Positions 9,831-21,612 of a stretch of DNA of 64,000 nucleotides are shown here, in pieces. Origin of the DNA: Anthoceros angustus (lineage: Eukaryota > Streptophyta > Anthocerotopsida > Anthocerotales > Anthocerotaceae); the NCBI GenBank assembly GCA_010909165.1, contig VJWM01000220.1, forward strand, positions 186,001 through 250,000, written 5' to 3'. The stretch's first letter is position 1. Each line of letters starts with the position of its first letter. The notes beneath the pieces were generated by a model that was not told the origin of the DNA, ran no database searches, and saw only the letters and a list, made by a program, of their open reading frames with translations. Made by a program: the position numbers and the translations under genes.

Positions 9831-10800
9831 CCCGCCGGTGGCCCTTGCTCAGCAGCGGTGCAGTCCCTGCTGCAACTTTCACCGCATCCTGCTGCATCTG
9901 CCGATACGGAAATTCCCCGGCCACTCCGAAATCACACAAGCCACTCCACTACCGCAACCAACTCGACATGAACCCCCGCGACAGAGCCCCGGACCGAAAT
10001 GAAGTCACGAAAGCGGGCGCCTGGCACCAAGCCGGAATGGACGCCATCGCAATCACCGGCCACACAAAGGAGCCGACGTCATCACCCTCACCAACGAACC
10101 CTGGGCGCGAAGCCCAAGGCCGGGGACTCACACGAGCGAGTCCGGCGCGAGGCCGGAAGCAAAGCAAACAAGGGCGGGAGCAGACAGGACCGCAACACAC
10201 GTTCCCTTCCCTCCTGACACACCCGGAGTCCGGACCCGGACAGTGAGAAGCGAAGGACACCACATATCGTGCGCTGGTGCGTGCAACATAGCCATGTACG
10301 TATGTAGGGTGTCCACGTCCGGCGTGCACGCTGCACAGTGCAACGGCAGGGGGTTTGTCCACAAACGGAGGCGCAGGTGTGGAGACTCTTCCGTGCAGGT
10401 GCAGATTCCTCGATTCCTCGATTCCTCCTCGCAATGTGGCCCCGCACGGGCGCGCCTATATCGCCCAGCCTGCATTATTTACCCGGCTATGGCGTCACTC
10501 CGGCTTTGAGTCGCGCGTGGGCGGGGGGCCCTCTGGGCCGCTGCCGCCAATGGGCCTCCGGCACGACCGGCAGGATCCGATTTCCCGTCTATATCAGGCT
10601 GCACCACGACTGCACGAGGACCCATGCGACACGCTCTCCTTTGGACTTTGTCGCCTGGATATTAGAGCTGTGAGTCGTCACTTGTCCGCGCTCCACTGCC
10701 TCATTCTCTACCTCTTTCTGTCTGCTTTCTGTACTTGTAAAGTGGAAACCAACCATGTATTGTATTCATCCACCCTGCCACCAAACCAACGGTATGCGAA
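9831..10800. promoter_or_regulatory. GC-rich 5' flank of the F-box gene
   Basis: Nearly 1 kb upstream of the minus-strand F-box start. ORFs of up to 160 codons run on both strands and overlap extensively, which is what GC-rich non-coding DNA produces; none resembles a family. It ends at the sharp composition change near 10,800, so it marks the right border of the gene island. It may hold the promoter, a 5' UTR exon, or an unrecognised transcript. Confidence 0.4.
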
Positions 10801-11365
10801 TCAACTTTTTTTTAATATTAGATAATATTATAAATTTTGTTGGTTCGTTGGCTTAAGAAGGATGGGCCAAAACCATCACACATCTTCGTCCTTCTAGAAA
10901 CATAAATCCATTGGAACTCCAGAGTCAAGGGTTCTTTAGATCGTGTGTCATTAATAATTTGGGGGCTCTCTATTGGAAGAGCCTTATGGGCATCCTAGGG
11001 AATGGCACATCATCCTTTATTTTAATAGCTATGTGGAATTGGACATAATCCATATATGTCAATCAACTCTTTTTTATTTAATAATTAATTTTAACATATA
11101 TAAATATATCAAAAAAAAGGACAAGTACTACAGGCCTAATCCATATTTATCTCAAAAGAGTGATAACTCAAGTAACACAGTTATCCCATGTTATCTCATA
11201 TACTTAAAATAAATGGAGAAAAGAAGACTATATTACAAAAAAGAGATGGGAAAAACCCATTCACCCCAAAAACAAAGGGAAAAAACCCAACGAAGGGCAC
11301 CATGTCAAGGAGACTAGCCCCCTGGATTACGCATTTCAAAACTACCAACCGCTCGAAGAACTTCA

Positions 11366-11428
11366 GGGTTAGAAATGTGAAAAGGCCTACTTACCAGCGG
11401 TTAGGGATGTGAAAAGGCCTACTTACCA
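11366..11428. repeat. 31-bp direct duplication
   Basis: The phrase ggttaga/gggatgtgaaaaggcctacttaccac/agc occurs twice back to back with a few differences. A minor local duplication with no coding content. Confidence 0.6.
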
Positions 11429-11638
11429 CCGGAATTGAAGAAGCTGCATCTCCCGCACTAGCTATCATTTTGTACACTGCGTTGGCCAATGCCCTCTACA
11501 GAGTGATGGAAACCCTCTGCCCGGAAAATATATCAAACTCTTATTCTTGAAAACCCCTAAAGTTATGCTTGTCTCTTGAAATCCTTCATCCCTTACTCGG
11601 CACAATACCCATCGTAAGGATTGTACCTGCCTGCAACA

Positions 11639-11802
11639 TGGTTTGAATTACAAGAAAATAACACATAACAGTTTGAATTACACGAAAGTGAGACAAATGA
11701 GATAAAACGGTTTGAATTACACGAAAGTGAGACAAAACGGTTTGAATTACACAAAAGTGAGACAAAAACATTTCGTATTACACAACAATGAGACAAAAGC
11801 GT
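11639..11802. repeat. Tandem repeat of about 30 bp, five units
   Basis: Five imperfect units built on gtttgaattacacgaaagtg plus agacaaaa. The third and fourth units are nearly identical; the first and last are the most diverged. The array sits inside the AT-rich spacer. Confidence 0.8.
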
Positions 11803-12837
11803 TATATTGTCTAATCGGTTGCTTTATCATTAACCCCATTGTCAAATTGACATTGAACTTTAGTGGACTAAAAAATATCAATCTTAATCATCTTACTTAC
11901 CTAAAATTGAATTGATTGAAAAAAATTAATTGTATTAAAAATAATAGATATAAAAACAACATCGGGTATAGATGGGTTTCTTTAGTAACCCTTTTTGTAC
12001 ACATACTTCAGTAAACCTTAAATTACACGTCGAAAAATGCCCATTGAAAACGGACGTTTTGAAGAGTTTAGATCTTATTTATGCATATATAAACGTATTT
12101 GATTTTAAACTTTATCATATTCTAAAGTTTCTTATAACAAGGTCATTCCCACGACCTACTGGATTCCAAATTGTAGAGGCTTTACAAAACATGTTTTGAT
12201 TTTGGTGTGCAAACTTGTTTGCGTTCCAACCTTTCACTCGCGCTAGTCAGTCCCAAGACTACTCTCGCTCTGCGAATTGTACTAGACCTTGTCTCTTAGA
12301 CATTGAGATGATAATATCATTGTTAACCTGATGCCCTTGATCCGCGTGCATTGCAAAAATGAGATTGATAAGGTCTGCACTTAGAGCTGGGCCCATGCTA
12401 AATATCTCAAGATGCTGAAATTTCTCACTCCTTGTTCAAAGTTTTGATCACGAGAAAAAAGGTAAGGGCTAAGTCAAGATGAGGACATATTCAGACTAGG
12501 TTGAAGGCTGAAAAGAGTTGAAAGGTTGGAGAGGATTGAAAACGTTAAAAAGAACCTTTTAAAACAACAAAATAAATTAAAAAATATTGAAAAAGCATAA
12601 CAATGTATTTTTTATGTGTTTTTTTAATTTGTTTTGCTCATTTATGCTGGGATTGAACCGAATGGGAATGCACTAGGAGGCATGAACAACAAGGGTATGC
12701 AAACTTTACAAGTCTACACAGTGAACAGCACGATGGATAGTTACACATTCCTCTACTTGAGCTCTCGTGCACGGTACGGACTAGGTTTGGGGGGGCCATT
12801 AGAGTACAAGGGGGCAACGCTGAAACCTTGGTGCAGT

Positions 12838-13423
12838 TGTCAGTAGAGCCAGAGAAGGAAGGCCCAACCGGGTTCGAGGTGGGGGTTGGGCCTCTGCGAG
12901 ATTGCAGGGGTCAAGAATAATCAGGCTGGGCGCTCCTCACGCGCCAGGGTTGGGGATTGGGGTGCCGGATGCGGGAGTCAGCTGCAGTCAATAGCAGCCC
13001 CACCATCGTAGATGTAGGTTCCCGTGTGTGTAGGTAGCTGGCGGTAGTGGCAGAGTTAAGGATGTAATAAAGGCACTTCCTTAGGAGCAGTATAAGAGGG
13101 GGGTTGCCACCCCCATTCTGTGATTTTCCTTTTGGGGTGGATACCGTGTCGAGCACACTGACCTTGGCGAGACGAGTGTTGATATGAGTCCTGAGTCACC
13201 AAGCGGGCTGACTACTCCGGAGAGGTCTATGCAGGTTCTGGTGATGAACCCCCTAATGCGTGGAGTTGAATGCAGGTGCTGAGAGGTCACGACCCCTGCT
13301 CCTCATAAGTGGATCGTAGTGACAAGCGAGCCGGAGTAGATGAGAAGGGCCGGTTGGCCGGTGAGGGTGTGTTGAGCCCGAACCAGTTGGACCGAGCGAC
13401 ACGGAATTTTCTGCAACCCCATT
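12838..13423 (+). mobile_element. LTR-like fragment (Ty3-type) abutting the copia relic
   Basis: The stretch carries an apparent polyadenylation signal (gtaataaaggcac near 13,063), followed by agtataagagg and gagtcctgagtcacc. The same succession (gtaataaagacgc, agataagagg, gagtcccgagtcacc) occurs at 58,490-58,618 in the LTR end of the Ty3 element. I therefore read this as a related solo or truncated LTR on the plus strand, inserted into or joined to the copia integrase region. Its left limit is a guess; no target duplication was identified. Confidence 0.45.
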
Positions 13424-15334
13424 CTATATAGAAGTATAGGGAACCGTAAATTGTCGGAGAATTCCCCCCTCAACACAGAAGTCCTTGAACTGGCAATTGT
13501 TAAGTTCCCTTGCATTGTCAGATCTGATACACCAAAGCTGGCAACCGGTTTGCAACTCGGCCATAGTGACAAAAGGAGAAAATAACCCGAAGGAGTCACT
13601 CTTCAACTTGAGCGGAATAGCAAAAATGTAGCGAATATAGTCATCAACAATAATCATAAAGTGTTGTGCGCCGCCAAGTGAAGGGACAGGGAGTGGACCA
13701 CAAAGAATATCAACATGGACCAACTGTAAGGGCTGAGTAGCCCGACGGGCAGGTAGAGTAGGGTAGGGTAATAAGTTGCATTGTTTAGCATATATACAAG
13801 GTTCACATAACGGTGGAGTCTGTGAAAAGTGTGGGAGCTTATCCTTAGAAAGATCCTGCCTAAACATCTCAATAAGCTTATCATGATTAATGTGTCCAAG
13901 CTGAGAATGCCATAATAGGGAGTCACCTTTTCAGGAACTCCCTCTGTCAACCGCAGTTGCCATTGCGGGAGTGGGGGTTGTGGAAGCCATGATCACTGGT
14001 GCGACGGAGAAGACATAGAGGTCATGCTGCAGACGACCTCTCGCAACCACGCGGCCAAGAGCAACAGACCTTGTAAGGAGGCAATGGCCTCTGGCGAACT
14101 CCAGCTGGAATGTGCCGTCCTTCACCAAGTGTCGGACGGAGATAAGATTCTTAGCCATTTGCGGAACATGCAACACGTCGCTTAAGAGAAGAATAGAGCC
14201 GTCTTCAAGTATAAAAGTAACAGTGCCGATGCCCGCAATTGTAAGGCCGGAGTCATCGCCGAGAAGAACAAAACGTTGATCTTCGGCAGGTGGTAATCTA
14301 AGAACATATGTTGATGGTAGTATATATGTGCGGAGGCAGCTGAGTCCAGTAGCCAAGAAGTCTTGTATTCGAAAGCAACTAGGCAAACAGTGAGTGCAAT
14401 GTCAGACTTCTTCTGCTTGGAAGTCGAGGCCGAATTGGCAGTCTTGGCAAGATGTCGAGGCTCGCCAGCCTTTTTCTTGTGGCAGTTAACTCCTAGTGAC
14501 CGGGGATCTGGCACCAGTTGCAAGTGCCGGACTTGCAACCGAAACCACCAAGCTTGGAGGCGGAGGGCTCGTGAGAAGGAGCCGGAGCAGTTGAAGGCCG
14601 CCTATCTGACGGAGGAGGGCGGCGGTGCTGCTGTTGCTGGCGCTGGCGATCTTTGCTGATGAACATGACGCGGTCGCCACCATATTTGGAAGTGCTGGAG
14701 TTATATCTCGAAGCCTCCTCTTGAAGGAGAGCATCGCAATTTTGCAGATTGAAATGTTGGGTGGGCTGCTAGCCTTGACCGCCTGATGAGCCTCTCGAAT
14801 GGTGCCGTTCTGGGAGGACACGAAGGCTTGATAGTTGGCAGGAAGAGAGGCCAGCAATTGAACACAAGCTTCAAATTCCGATAAGGGAGTGCCAAGAGCA
14901 GCAAGGTGTGCCCGCAGATAACGAAACTTCCCAACGTATGTGCCTATGCTCTCATTATTATGCATGCGTAAGGAATAAAATTCGTAACGCACTGTTACCA
15001 ATGTCATAACGTTGGTAGATTGAAAAATATCGACTACCTGATGCCAAGCTTCAGCAACAGTCGCAGCCCCATCAGTATGATGCAAGGTTACTTCGTCGAG
15101 GCTGGAGATAAGAATGTGCATAGCAAGCCTATCTTGTTTCAACCAAGAGTCGAGGGCAGCCGAGGGTCCACGAGGCTTGGACACAGTTCCATCAACTATG
15201 TCGAGTAGATCTCTAGTATTCCGCACAAAACGCATGCATTTGGACCATATCTCAAACTTAGTGCCGTCAAAACGGTCCTTCTCCTTGAACTCTTACGTCA
15301 CATTCATGTAATTGATGATTGGAGTGGGTGGCAT
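13424..15334 (-). pseudogene. Decayed Ty1/copia gag-pol (gag, protease, integrase)
   Basis: Reading leftwards from an ATG at 15,334 (MPPTPIINYM...): gag of the UBN2 type with KFEIWSKCMRFV, SWLKQDRLAMHILISSLDEV and VTVRYEFYSLRMHNNESIG (15,235-14,700). Next come a Lys-rich and Ser-rich linker and a protease with WLLDSAASAHIYYH (around 14,340), where the usual catalytic DSG(A/C) is DSAA. After protease-type GDDSGLTIAGIGTV (around 14,250) and LSDVLHVPQMAKNLISV, a GAG-pre-integrase/integrase block follows: CEPCIYAKQ, LQLVHVDILCGPLPVPSLGG and RSDNARE (13,800-13,480). Two of the three integrase acidic residues are visible; the frame stops after TVPYTSI and the third acidic residue, RT and RNase H are missing. 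At least three frame changes break the ORF. Domain order is diagnostic of copia. Confidence 0.88.
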
Positions 15335-15780
15335 GGTCGAAGTTAAGGTGATCATTGAAATACCCATAACTAGATATAATCAAGCCGAGAGAAGAAGTTG
15401 TCGACGCTGAGTTATGACCCGGAGTCGAGAGAGACTTCTAGGGATACAAACTTGATTTAAAGTAATAAAGGAATACACACATTCGAGTTCAAGACCAAGG
15501 AACCGTGTCTCATCGAGGAGCGAACAAGCAAGATGTTGAACTACTGGCACGATTCGAAGTTGATGCAGATGATCCCAAAGGTGCCGACACTCAAGTTGGA
15601 AAAACTTCTATGTTGTAGTGTCAACTGAGTCATATAAGTAGTGCTGATAGGCTGCAGAGTCGAACTGAGGGCGCGGAGAAATAGGTTCCTGCTTGACGAT
15701 GGATAACTGAGGTGATGAAAGGGAGCTGGCGGCGAATTAAAAAGGGGCACCGAGGTCGAAAAGAGCACGCAACATGATAA
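15335..15780 (-). mobile_element. Probable 5' leader / LTR side of the copia relic
   Basis: The sequence immediately upstream of the gag start, on the minus strand. By position it should hold the primer-binding site and LTR. I could not find a clear match to a tRNA-Met primer-binding site, nor a partner LTR on the other side, so limits are unsure. Confidence 0.35.
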
Positions 15781-17399
15781 TTTTTGAAGCGGGGGAATAT
15801 AGTTACCCCCTTCGATCGAGACAGCACTCCCTTGTCACGATGTACACCCTTCTTGCAATAGCATATCTGCCCTACTTTGATAATGCGCACACCCTTTCTA
15901 AGCCCATACCTTTGAAAAAAGACGCACTTTCAAGTCTACACTCCAAAACTAGAGCACTGTAGGGTGTGGGCCCGTCTGCGTTTTTGTAGAATGCATAGAG
16001 GGCTGCCATTTTCATATGTTTATTACAACCGAAAACTTTACTTTCAAGTGGTAGAACACAATGAAAACAATCCTGTACTAGCGGGAGTCTCATTTCAGTG
16101 ATCGTGAGAACATTGCAACAAACAACTGCTAAAGGAGGTAGTGGTCATCAGCATCGACAATAGTCATTCAAGAGTGCGGCGACTGCCATGCCTTCTTGCC
16201 ATCGAGTCAAGGACCACCACCAAATTCCGAAGGCGGTCCATATCCTCTGCGTCAAAGCTGTCATTCTCCTCCAATGCTTGCTCGTATTTATTAGTATAAT
16301 TCTTGGGCTGAGCTTTGGACGATGTTGACTGCCACACAACATTTAGGGTCTGCTGACCCTCATCCAAAAGCTCACCAATCGTAGTCTTCAACCTTCTGCC
16401 ACTCAATGCAACCACTTGGGCTTTAAGGCAATGCCAGCATCCTTAAAAGGAACAAAGTTGGTTGCCCATGTGCCCATGCAAGCGTCCTTAAAATCAATAA
16501 AGTTGAGTTATTAAAAAGATTTAAGTTTCGAACACGGAACCTACTCATTACTACACCTCTTTCCCAAGCAATTGACCAACGATCCCAAGTTGCAAGACTA
16601 GTGAGCCGTTAAATATTTATTTTCTTAAAAACAGCCTATGAGGAGCCCATGGGGCGGTGCCCATGGGTAGGCGGGTGTGCTAGGGAAGGGGCCGGCCGGC
16701 GCCCCTAGCTCCACTGCATGCACCGACGGTGGTGCTAAGGGAGGGCGGTCGGTGGCGCCTCCTTAGCACCATCCTACATCTTGGCGTGCTAGGACAAGAA
16801 GGGAACAGCAGTATCCTATCACCGACGCAAGGTGTGGCCCATTTGCGTGAAGGGTTAAAAGATTTGCGTCCATAGGTGACGAAGAGTACAAGTGTTGGGA
16901 AGCCTTTGGGTGGACCAAGAAGATTGCTATCATTGTGGAGAATAACATTGGGCTAGTCGCGTCCTTGGAAGTGGTTTTCACGCATAAGTGGATCATCATA
17001 CCACTTCAAGTGCCGGATGAAGCTTTGCTGGATGAGGCATTATTGAGAGACCTCCCACAGCGTGATATGTACTTGGGGGCATATCAAAATGCTGGAAGGC
17101 AACACTGGGAATGGCGCGGATGAATGGGGACATAATGGAAATCTGGAAGGGGATGTTTCTAGCAATGCCATGCACTATGGATTCATAGGACAGAAGGCAC
17201 AAGGTGTGCTTTACAGGGGCGATAGAGCTGAAACGTTGTGTCTGTTTTAGTATCTTGTATAGTAACTGTTCATATCATACGAACGACGAAAGGTGCCTTG
17301 GAAAGGGCTAGATACTATTTACTCTAATAGTGCACATGGAAAGCAAATCAGATGTTGTGGGCTATGCACTTCCCTGGGGAGTTAGGAAATAAGTAGGGT
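15781..17399. other. Unassigned stretch with one 83-codon ORF
   Basis: Mixed sequence with no recognised gene. The minus-strand ORF at 16,164-16,415 (MVALSGRRLKTTIGELLDEG... ending RRHGSRRTLE) is hydrophilic and helical-looking but unmatched; it may be an isolated exon or chance. Around 16,640-16,770 lies a GC-rich, partly self-complementary patch (ggccggccggcgcc). ORFs at 16,935-17,250 on both strands are short. Confidence 0.4.
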
Positions 17400-18604
17400 T
17401 TCTGTTTTTTTTTAGGATTGAAGGATAAATAAGGCGGAAAGGGAGGAATAAATTGGGGTAGCGCCGGACGAGACCGAGTATACTCCGACTCGAGTGAACA
17501 ACGGACCCCTGCACCACTATGGCAAGCTCCGGACTACGCCGAGTAACGGATAAGTCCGGAACCCACCCAGTCAAAATAGGATAAGTACGCCTGTGAAAGT
17601 AACCTAGGAGTGAGGCGTGAGGATGCACGAGGCGGCGCCACGTGACGGCCCCGAGTGGAGGTCGGGCATGCAGAGGCTGTGACTGTGAATTTGCCGAGGC
17701 CGTTATAGCGGTATTCACGCCCGGCGCGCAAGGCGCAGTAAGCAAGCGTAGGGTCGAGTAAGCCATGCACTCGGCACATGGACAACAAGAGGCGCCTTCC
17801 CGCCAGCTTCCACAAGCGCCAAGGAGGGAGGCTCTCACGGCAGCCCATACCCTCATACCTGCGCCTGCAATCCGCTCCGCAATCCGGCTCCTGCCTTTTG
17901 GGCGCCTTTTAGAGCGTGGCGGACTGTCAAGGTTGGAGCAACAACGCGAAGGAGGAACATCGTGCCGACCGCCAGCAGCCAGAATAAGAGGAGGAGAAAG
18001 CAATGGCACCCAAAAGCCGACGGATGGGAGCCATGGACCCTCGTGGAGCGCAACATTGTGACCCGCGCTATCCGGACTGGGCCCCACCGGAGGAAGGGAA
18101 TTGGTGTGAGTGGCATCCGGACGTGTTCCAAATGGTCTCGGACCTTTGACAACGCCACTCTAGTCCGGGAGTTTGCCGGAAGATCTTGGCGGCGATCAAC
18201 AAGGAGGTCCGATCCAAGAACCTCCGGAGGACCCGAGGCGATGGACCTTGGAGGTCCCGAGGATGGCCTACAACTCAAGGAGGAAGAAGGGGCGCAGCGA
18301 GCCCCTTAAGGCGAAGGGAAGATAGGGCCACGGCGGCGATCCGAGGCTCGAACGCACGGACAACCAATGATGGTTGATATCCGATCCGGGCGATCGAGTA
18401 AGGCGGTAGCCGGATCATTGTCCATTGAACTCGCCACCAAGGTGGATCACCTTGGTGATAACTCGCTGGTATTCTGCATGCGCCCAATGGGAAGAGAGCG
18501 ATCGGGAAGGATTATCTTCGCGGTTCGCCGGGAGGCACGCAAGCTAAGGAGCGAGAAGCCTCGCTTATCAGACCCCCTACACCGATTCATGTATGGGGAC
18601 ATTT
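17400..18604 (+). mobile_element. GC-rich flank of the CACTA insertion, probably retroelement-derived
   Basis: GC-rich, with repeated tccgga/gtccgg motifs like those right of the CACTA element (57,990-58,150), and broken short frames such as MAPKSRRMGAMDPRGAQ (18,003) that soon hit stops. The composition and motif likeness suggest both flanks belong to one Ty3-like insertion site, but no protein domain identifies it here. Confidence 0.4.
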
Positions 18605-18619
18605 CACTACAAGGAGGGG
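18605..18619 (+). repeat. Left terminal inverted repeat of the CACTA element
   Basis: CACTACAAGGAGGGG, preceded by ttt. The first nine bases are the reverse complement of the right terminus. Confidence 0.6.
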
Positions 18620-18689
18620 CTACCTTTTACAAATGGGTCTAAGTTTAGTTAGAGGAAACTACAACACTCTTACTGACTCAAAGCCTTGT

Positions 18690-19830
18690 AAGTTTTTGAA
18701 CATTTACAACAAGGGTTCCTAACTAATATGATGTGGCATGGATTTTACAACAGGGGTTTGTTGACATGGCATGTTGACACAAATTTTACAACGGGATTTG
18801 TTGACATGGCATGTTGACACAAATTTTACAACGGGGTTTGTTGACATGGCTTGCTCGTTGTACATGACGTTGTTAATTGTGCATAAACTCTTTTGATTTA
18901 GAAAACTATGGGGGTTATTTGTTAATAAAACTACATTTTGTTGAATTTATAATGACGTGGCATAAAGGATGTTGTAAAACGGTACTTGTAAAAGACGTTG
19001 TAAACCATGTTTGTTGTAGATGTGGTTGTAAATTGTGCAAGACTTGATTTTGGAATAATACCATTTATTGGAATATCTATGAATAGATTTATTATTTGCT
19101 GATGTGGCAAGTTCGTTGCAAATGATGTTGTAAATATGTTTCTCTGGATTTATGTTAGTTATGGGATTATCTTTTTTTTTGTATTCTTGACGTGTCACAT
19201 GCATTGTAGCTATGGTTGTAAAACGCATGAAAACCATTTTATATAAATATCTATAAATAAATTTATTATTTGCTGACATGGCAAGCTCATTGCAAATATC
19301 ATTGTAAAATGGTTTCTCCAATTTATGTTATATTATTGGATTATTCATTTATTGTATATTCTTGACGTGTCACATGCATTGTAGCTATGGTTGTAAAATG
19401 CACAAGCCAGCCAATATCCATGAATAAATATATTATTTGCTGATGTGGCATGTTTATGCATAAATGTGTAAAATTTTGGAAGACCTTTTCCTTATTTATG
19501 TAATTTATGAGGTTATATATTAGTAAGATTGATGTGGCATGCCTTTTCCTTATTTATGTAATTTATGAGGTTATATATTAGTAAGATTGATGTATGCCTT
19601 TTCCTTATTTATGTAATTTATGAGGTTATATATTAGTAAGATTGTCGATGTGGCATGCTTAAATGCCGCTGTAAATATGTGGAAGAGACCTTTTCCGATT
19701 TATGTCATTTATGAGGCTATATATTAGTGAAATTGCGATGGCATGTTCATTGCAAATACATTGTAAAATGTTATACAAATTTATCGATTTATAAATAGTG
19801 CCAACGCATTGTAAATGTCGGTGTAAGAAT
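18690..19830. repeat. Left subterminal repeat region
   Basis: Dense tttacaac, gttgtaaa and ttgtaaaa motifs mixed with atgtggcatg and ttgacatggc. It includes three units of about 55 bp at 18,740-18,855 (tttacaacgggg, ttgttgacatggcatg) and three or four units of about 60 bp at 19,470-19,720 (ccttttccttatttatg, taatttatgaggttatatat). In CACTA elements such regions bind the transposase complex. Confidence 0.65.
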
Positions 19831-20690
19831 TTTCCTAGCTGTCAAAAACGAGGCATGCATCTTGGCATCCAGTCCACCGAGCGCCCACAAGTCGTTATCC
19901 AAATGTCCTCTTTGCACAAGTGTGAGTGCACCGCCTTGTAAGGCACCAATGCTTGCACATGCCTTCAAAAGGCAAGCAAAAGTAACCTCATCACCACAAG
20001 CAGCCCTCCTGTTGCATTCGTCCATACAAAAATAGCGCCTCTTGACCAAGCCCTTTACATCCATACCCAAAGAATCGTGGCATTCCAAGTCACCACATCC
20101 TTTGGGCTCAAGCATTGAAAAACTTGATGCGCATCTTCTACTTCGCCACACTTTGCCTACATGTCCACGCAAGTGCCCACAAGTGTGTTATCTAGTCCTC
20201 TCCACAACTGTGAGTGCACCGCCTTCCGTAAGGCACTTGCGTTTGCAGCCTTGGAAGGCAAGCAAAGGTAACATGGTTGCCCACAATCGTGCCCTCCTTC
20301 TCCATTTGTCCATACAACAAGCGCCTCTTGGCCAAGCCCATGATTTGCATACCCAACTATCGTGGCCCATGTCACGACATCCTTTCGCCTAACCTATCGA
20401 AAACCGTGTTTGCCTCTTCCACCACCACGGTTTGCGTACATGTCCAGACGGTTGGCAATAAACAAGTTCGGTGGAATGTCACATGCAACATATCATGCCG
20501 CACTTTTCTCGCTAGATTCCGTGTCCACAAAGAAATGCACAAGCTTGAAGGGCTGCTACAAAGATGTGGGCATCCGCCACACACCGAGCGACACATCGCA
20601 TAGTAAAGTTGTATCGCCTCATTAGGCTCCCCATGTGTAGCATGTGCGGAGATTATTGAAAACCACATGAAGGGATTTGGTTGCCCACCC
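19830..20690 (-). pseudogene. Captured PPR gene fragment, copy 1
   Basis: Minus-strand frames read like pentatricopeptide-repeat protein segments of the plant organelle RNA-editing type. GDEVTFACLLKACASIGALQ occurs near 19,990-19,920, then TWATIVGYANHGLGQEAL near 20,370, EEANTVFDRLG near 20,420, and WFSIISAHATHGEPNEAIQL near 20,665. These are typical 'VTF..LLKAC', 'VVTW..II.GYA..G...EAL' and 'VFDR' blocks. The frame shifts many times and no start or intact array remains, so it cannot be functional. Related copies occur at 24,490, 31,220 and 33,230. Confidence 0.75.
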
Positions 20691-21224
20691 TCCGTAGCCT
20701 ACCTCCGGATACATACATCCGCAAGATATGGTTCCCCAAGTATGTGATTGACTACTCCAAGTTTGAGTGAGATCATGAACGCGTCATCCCACAACCATGT
20801 CCTTCTTATCTCGCACAAAGTTTTAGCACGACATATAAGATGGTGAGGAATAGAATAGTCTATCTACGCTAGATTTTCTGAGCTCCAACGGCCTCGAAGC
20901 TTTCCCTACTCACATAACGTCGATGGTTACAGTGTCACGACTCCCATATCCAATCCGCACACCTCCTGTGCTCGGGCTTTCGGAGAGCTCGACTTGGAAG
21001 GAGAAGCACAATGACCCACTGCATATTCAAAGAAACAAGCTTCTCATCCAACAAGTCGGCTTGAACATGTTGTTTAACCCGAGGACCTCACGGACTCCTT
21101 GCACGAATGTCGTGAGCGAGAGCTCCTCTTACCTCGCCTAGTTTCCCACGCACAAGAGGGGAGTCCTAGGAAGTGGTGATGGGAGGACGTTACTTGGTGT
21201 GGTCACACCGAGAAGCGGTGGCCG
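20691..21224. repeat. Repeat-unit filler between the PPR fragment and the minisatellite, copy 1
   Basis: A non-coding stretch (for example catgtccttcttat, acataacgtcgatggttac, caagcttctcatccaacaag) that recurs with the same neighbours at 25,080, 31,780, 33,800 and in part at 35,450. It shows that PPR fragment, filler and minisatellite were duplicated as a block. Confidence 0.7.
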
Positions 21225-21612
21225 CTCAAGTCCGCTACGAGTCAGAGTCCTATCTATTCAAATAGGTAGGACTCAAGTCCTTGGTCTTTGGGGTTTGGGA
21301 AGAACAGACTCAAGTCCTTGGTCTTGGGTTTGAATGATGTTCCTTGGTCCTTGGGAAAGTAGCAAGTAGATAGAAGCCTATTTCGAGTCCTTGGTCTTGG
21401 AAGGATGTTCCTTGGTCCTTGGGAAAATGGTATGTAGATAGAAACCTAGTCCTTGGTCTTGGGTTTCGGAAGGATGTTCCTTGGTCCTTGGGAAAAGTAG
21501 CATGTAGATAGAAACCTATTTCGAGGGCCGAGGAAGGCAACTTCCTTGAACCATGGGAATTCCGTTTTCTAGATATTGCATGTAGGGCTATATATGCATG
21601 TTAGGTAGACTG
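21225..21612. repeat. Ccttggtc minisatellite block, copy 1 of 6
   Basis: Tandem variants of tcaagtccttggtcttggg and gatgttccttggtccttggg with gtagatagaaacctatttcgag, about 65 bp per unit, closed by the constant tail ttctagatattgcatgtagg and ctatatatgcatgttaggtag. The block opens with a near-palindrome, agtcctatctatt, caa, ataggtaggact. The same block recurs at 25,615, 32,285, 34,300, 35,740 and 37,875. Confidence 0.85.

Larger units (their letters stand above)
10801..12640. other. AT-rich spacer at the gene-island border
   Basis: Base composition drops abruptly to AT-rich with poly-A/T runs. No gene is seen. It contains two small tandem arrays listed separately and a few ORFs under 80 codons without similarity. 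Confidence 0.55.

Noticed and set aside
9949-10825. Overlapping ORFs of 100-160 codons in the GC-rich flank
   Set aside because: Both strands and several frames are open at once, as expected from GC-rich non-coding DNA; no domain seen.
16640-16770. GC-rich self-complementary patch as a hairpin RNA gene
   Set aside because: Pairing is short and interrupted; no precursor-like stem can be drawn with confidence.
17362-18087. 241-codon minus-strand ORF as a gene
   Set aside because: GC-rich region with open frames on both strands, low-complexity composition, no recognised domain.
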